From NCBI GenBank assembly GCA_001871015.1, contig MNUO01000039.1:1-15051 (forward strand): a DNA stretch of 15,051 nt, given 5' to 3'. Position 1 is the first letter of the stretch. Each line of letters starts with the position of its first letter. A program made the position numbers and the translations under genes. Below are positions 13,611 to 15,051 of the stretch, in pieces. The stretch comes from Candidatus Desantisbacteria bacterium CG1_02_38_46 (GTDB lineage: Bacteria; Desantisbacteria; UBA1551; UBA1559). Below the pieces are notes generated by a model. It did no database searches, was not told the origin of the DNA, and was given only the letters and a program-made list of their open reading frames with translations.

Positions 13611-14705
13611 TTACTCCATCTTCACTGTCAGCAATGAACATTTTCCTCCAAACCCATCATCGCCATATTCTGTAACCTCAGTGTCTACTATCCATTTAGA
13701 CCCGTCTATAAGAAATTTATATTTGTACTGTCCGGCTAAAAGATTAAGTGATATTTTCCACTCACAGGTATTCCCATCATAGCCCATTTTTCCTTGTTTG
13801 GTGTTCCAGCGGTTAAAATTGCCCACACAGGATACCTCTTTAGGCTGGGGGTCATCCTGTCTGTAGGTCAACATAATAGGGTGGAAATAGGAAATTACAT
13901 TCCCACCAAAGAGTTTTGCACGATAGAGCGCTTCGTCTGCCAGAGATATAAGTTCTTCGTCAGCATCGGCATCAGATGGGTATTCAACCATTCCGATACT
14001 CAAGGTAATTTTTACTTCTTTTAATTCCTCTTCCATATGCTGACGAATTCTGGATGTTATACTTTTTGATTCATCCTTATCGGTATCCGGCAGAATACCA
14101 ATTATTTCATCTCCTCCATACCTGCCAATAATATCGTTTTCTCGTGTCGATTCCCGTAAAATTTGAGCTACCTCCTGAAGGATTAAATCGCCGATTTGAT
14201 GACCCTGGGTATCATTCAATTTTTTAAATCCATCAAGGTCCATCATCAACATGCAAAATTTCATTTTCTTTGTCTCGTGTTCCTGAACTGCCTCAGCCAA
14301 TTCCTCCAGTATTACACGGCGGTTAAGTAATCCTGTGAGCGGGTCAGTTGTAGAGAATTTCAGAGTTCTGGCAAATTGAGTCTCAGGGATAATCATCGGT
14401 GCTTTGATGAGCTTTTTCAAGTTCTCAAGATAATCGAGAGTTGCCACCCTGATGCCGATATTTCGCCCCAGTCTTTCGCTAATTAGATACTTATGTCGGA
14501 GTATTTCCTGCCATAATACCCTTGATTTATCCTCGGAAAACCTTTCTGAAGTGAGATTGTAAAGCAGGTCGCTGTAAAAGTTGCTTCCCTTTTTTTCCAC
14601 CACTTTGTCTACGAGATATTGAATTTCCTTTTTAGGTTGGACATCCCCGGAGACAATATCAATCAGGCGGTAACCCTGTTTTTCCAGTTCCTCAAGCTCA
14701 TCCAT
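13611..14705 (-). CDS. Diguanylate cyclase (GGDEF) fused to a C-terminal CBM48/AMPK-like glycogen-binding domain
   Basis: A 364-aa soluble protein. Residues 1-115 are mostly helical and unrecognised. The GGDEF domain runs from DPLTGLLNRR (121-130) through MDLDGFKKLND (145-155) to GGDEI (197-201). The RxxD inhibitory site (R188-D191) is five residues before GGDEI, so product feedback is likely. Residues ~286-361 match the glycogen-binding fold of AMPK beta/CBM48 proteins: VGNFNRW (W300), W316, LLAGQYKYKFLIDG and the second sugar-facing W338. An attached carbohydrate-binding domain on a cyclase is rare in my knowledge. The signature's fifth residue is I, not F, which some active enzymes tolerate. 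ATG 14705 has AAGGAG five bases upstream. Confidence 0.9.
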   Translation of the reverse strand: MDELEELEKQGYRLIDIVSGDVQPKKEIQYLVDKVVEKKGSNFYSDLLYNLTSERFSEDKSRVLWQEILRHKYLISERLGRNIGIRVATLDYLENLKKLIKAPMIIPETQFARTLKFSTTDPLTGLLNRRVILEELAEAVQEHETKKMKFCMLMMDLDGFKKLNDTQGHQIGDLILQEVAQILRESTRENDIIGRYGGDEIIGILPDTDKDESKSITSRIRQHMEEELKEVKITLSIGMVEYPSDADADEELISLADEALYRAKLFGGNVISYFHPIMLTYRQDDPQPKEVSCVGNFNRWNTKQGKMGYDGNTCEWKISLNLLAGQYKYKFLIDGSKWIVDTEVTEYGDDGFGGKCSLLTVKME

Positions 14706-14732
14706 TCATGCTCCTTCCTATCACAGTACAAT

Positions 14733-15050
14733 TTATTTAAGTGCCACTACCATTATTCTTGGCGTTACTTCAATCGGTTGCTGAAAAGTACCGTGGGCAT
14801 ATATCACTGCGTCTTTGAACCCTGCCTTTTTAAGCAAATTTTTTATATCATCATTCGCATAAAAAGTTTCTCTATGGATTTCACAGTGGTTTTTCTTTAT
14901 TCCATTTTCTCTTGTGGTCCAGGTAAGACGCAGTACCCCGATATGGGTCTGGGGGTCATATTTGCTTTTCCATACTGATTTTATTCTCCCTTCATTTCGC
15001 CGAAAGACCCGGGTACCCCAAACTTCGCGTATGGCGTATTCGGTATTCAT
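14733..15050 (-). CDS. C-terminal part of a class I methyltransferase (runs off the right edge)
   Basis: The last 105 codons of a gene that probably begins beyond the window. The piece shows the C-terminal cap of a family of SAM methyltransferases: REVWGTRVFRR, KSKYDPQTHIGVLRL, then ENG-KKNHCEIHRETFY, NLLKKAGFKDAVIY and the end strand IMVVALK. The SAM-binding Rossmann motifs are not present, so they lie off the window. An ATG at 15050 is probably just an internal methionine. It stands 27 bp before the cyclase gene in the same direction and is likely the upstream part of the same operon. Confidence 0.65.
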   Translation of the reverse strand: MNTEYAIREVWGTRVFRRNEGRIKSVWKSKYDPQTHIGVLRLTWTTRENGIKKNHCEIHRETFYANDDIKNLLKKAGFKDAVIYAHGTFQQPIEVTPRIMVVALK

Positions 15051-15051
15051 A

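Overview
The window comes from an AT-rich bacterial genome. By its gene content it looks like an uncultured, probably anaerobic, candidate-phylum-type lineage, but nothing here fixes the phylum. The hints are a DUF4416 protein, a short double [4Fe-4S] QueG-like protein, two families of predicted ATPases, many toxin-antitoxin-like parts and several kinds of small palindromic repeat. Every convincing gene lies on the minus strand, so transcription runs from right to left. No tRNA, rRNA, CRISPR array or transposase was seen.

Right half (15051 down to about 5870): a long co-directional, tightly packed array. In order of transcription it holds the end of a methyltransferase, a diguanylate cyclase with a C-terminal glycogen-binding-like (CBM48/AMPK) domain, a short QueG-like iron-sulfur protein, a PIN-domain protein, a 73-aa small protein, DUF4416, a membrane GAF-GAF-HD-GYP phosphodiesterase, an alpha/beta hydrolase, a CPBP-type membrane protease, a nitroreductase and an EamA transporter. 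Most gaps are under 30 bp, and several genes overlap as ATGA-type couplings. The c-di-GMP maker and breaker in one array are its clearest functional theme.

Middle (about 5800 to 4150): an accessory patch. A two-gene cassette (DUF6788-like protein plus GSU2403-type nucleotidyltransferase) has its own consensus promoter and is bounded by two related ~48-bp repeats. Immediately behind it lie the 5'-truncated C-terminal three quarters of an AbrB/MazE-type antitoxin and a broken RelE-type toxin, i.e. a dead TA module that the cassette appears to have invaded or replaced.

Left part (4111 to 1): a methyltransferase with a TTG start, a pair of palindromic repeats, then two predicted AAA-type ATPase genes (COG1373/DUF4143 and COG1672 type), each with its own promoter. 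A 48-bp copy of the DUF4143 gene's 3' end is repeated after the second ATPase gene and supplies that gene's stop codon. The start of an ECF sigma factor runs off the left edge.

The items most worth follow-up are the cyclase-CBM48 fusion, the bounded nucleotidyltransferase cassette, the three-hairpin repeat inserted in frame inside the alpha/beta hydrolase, and the duplicated ATPase tail.
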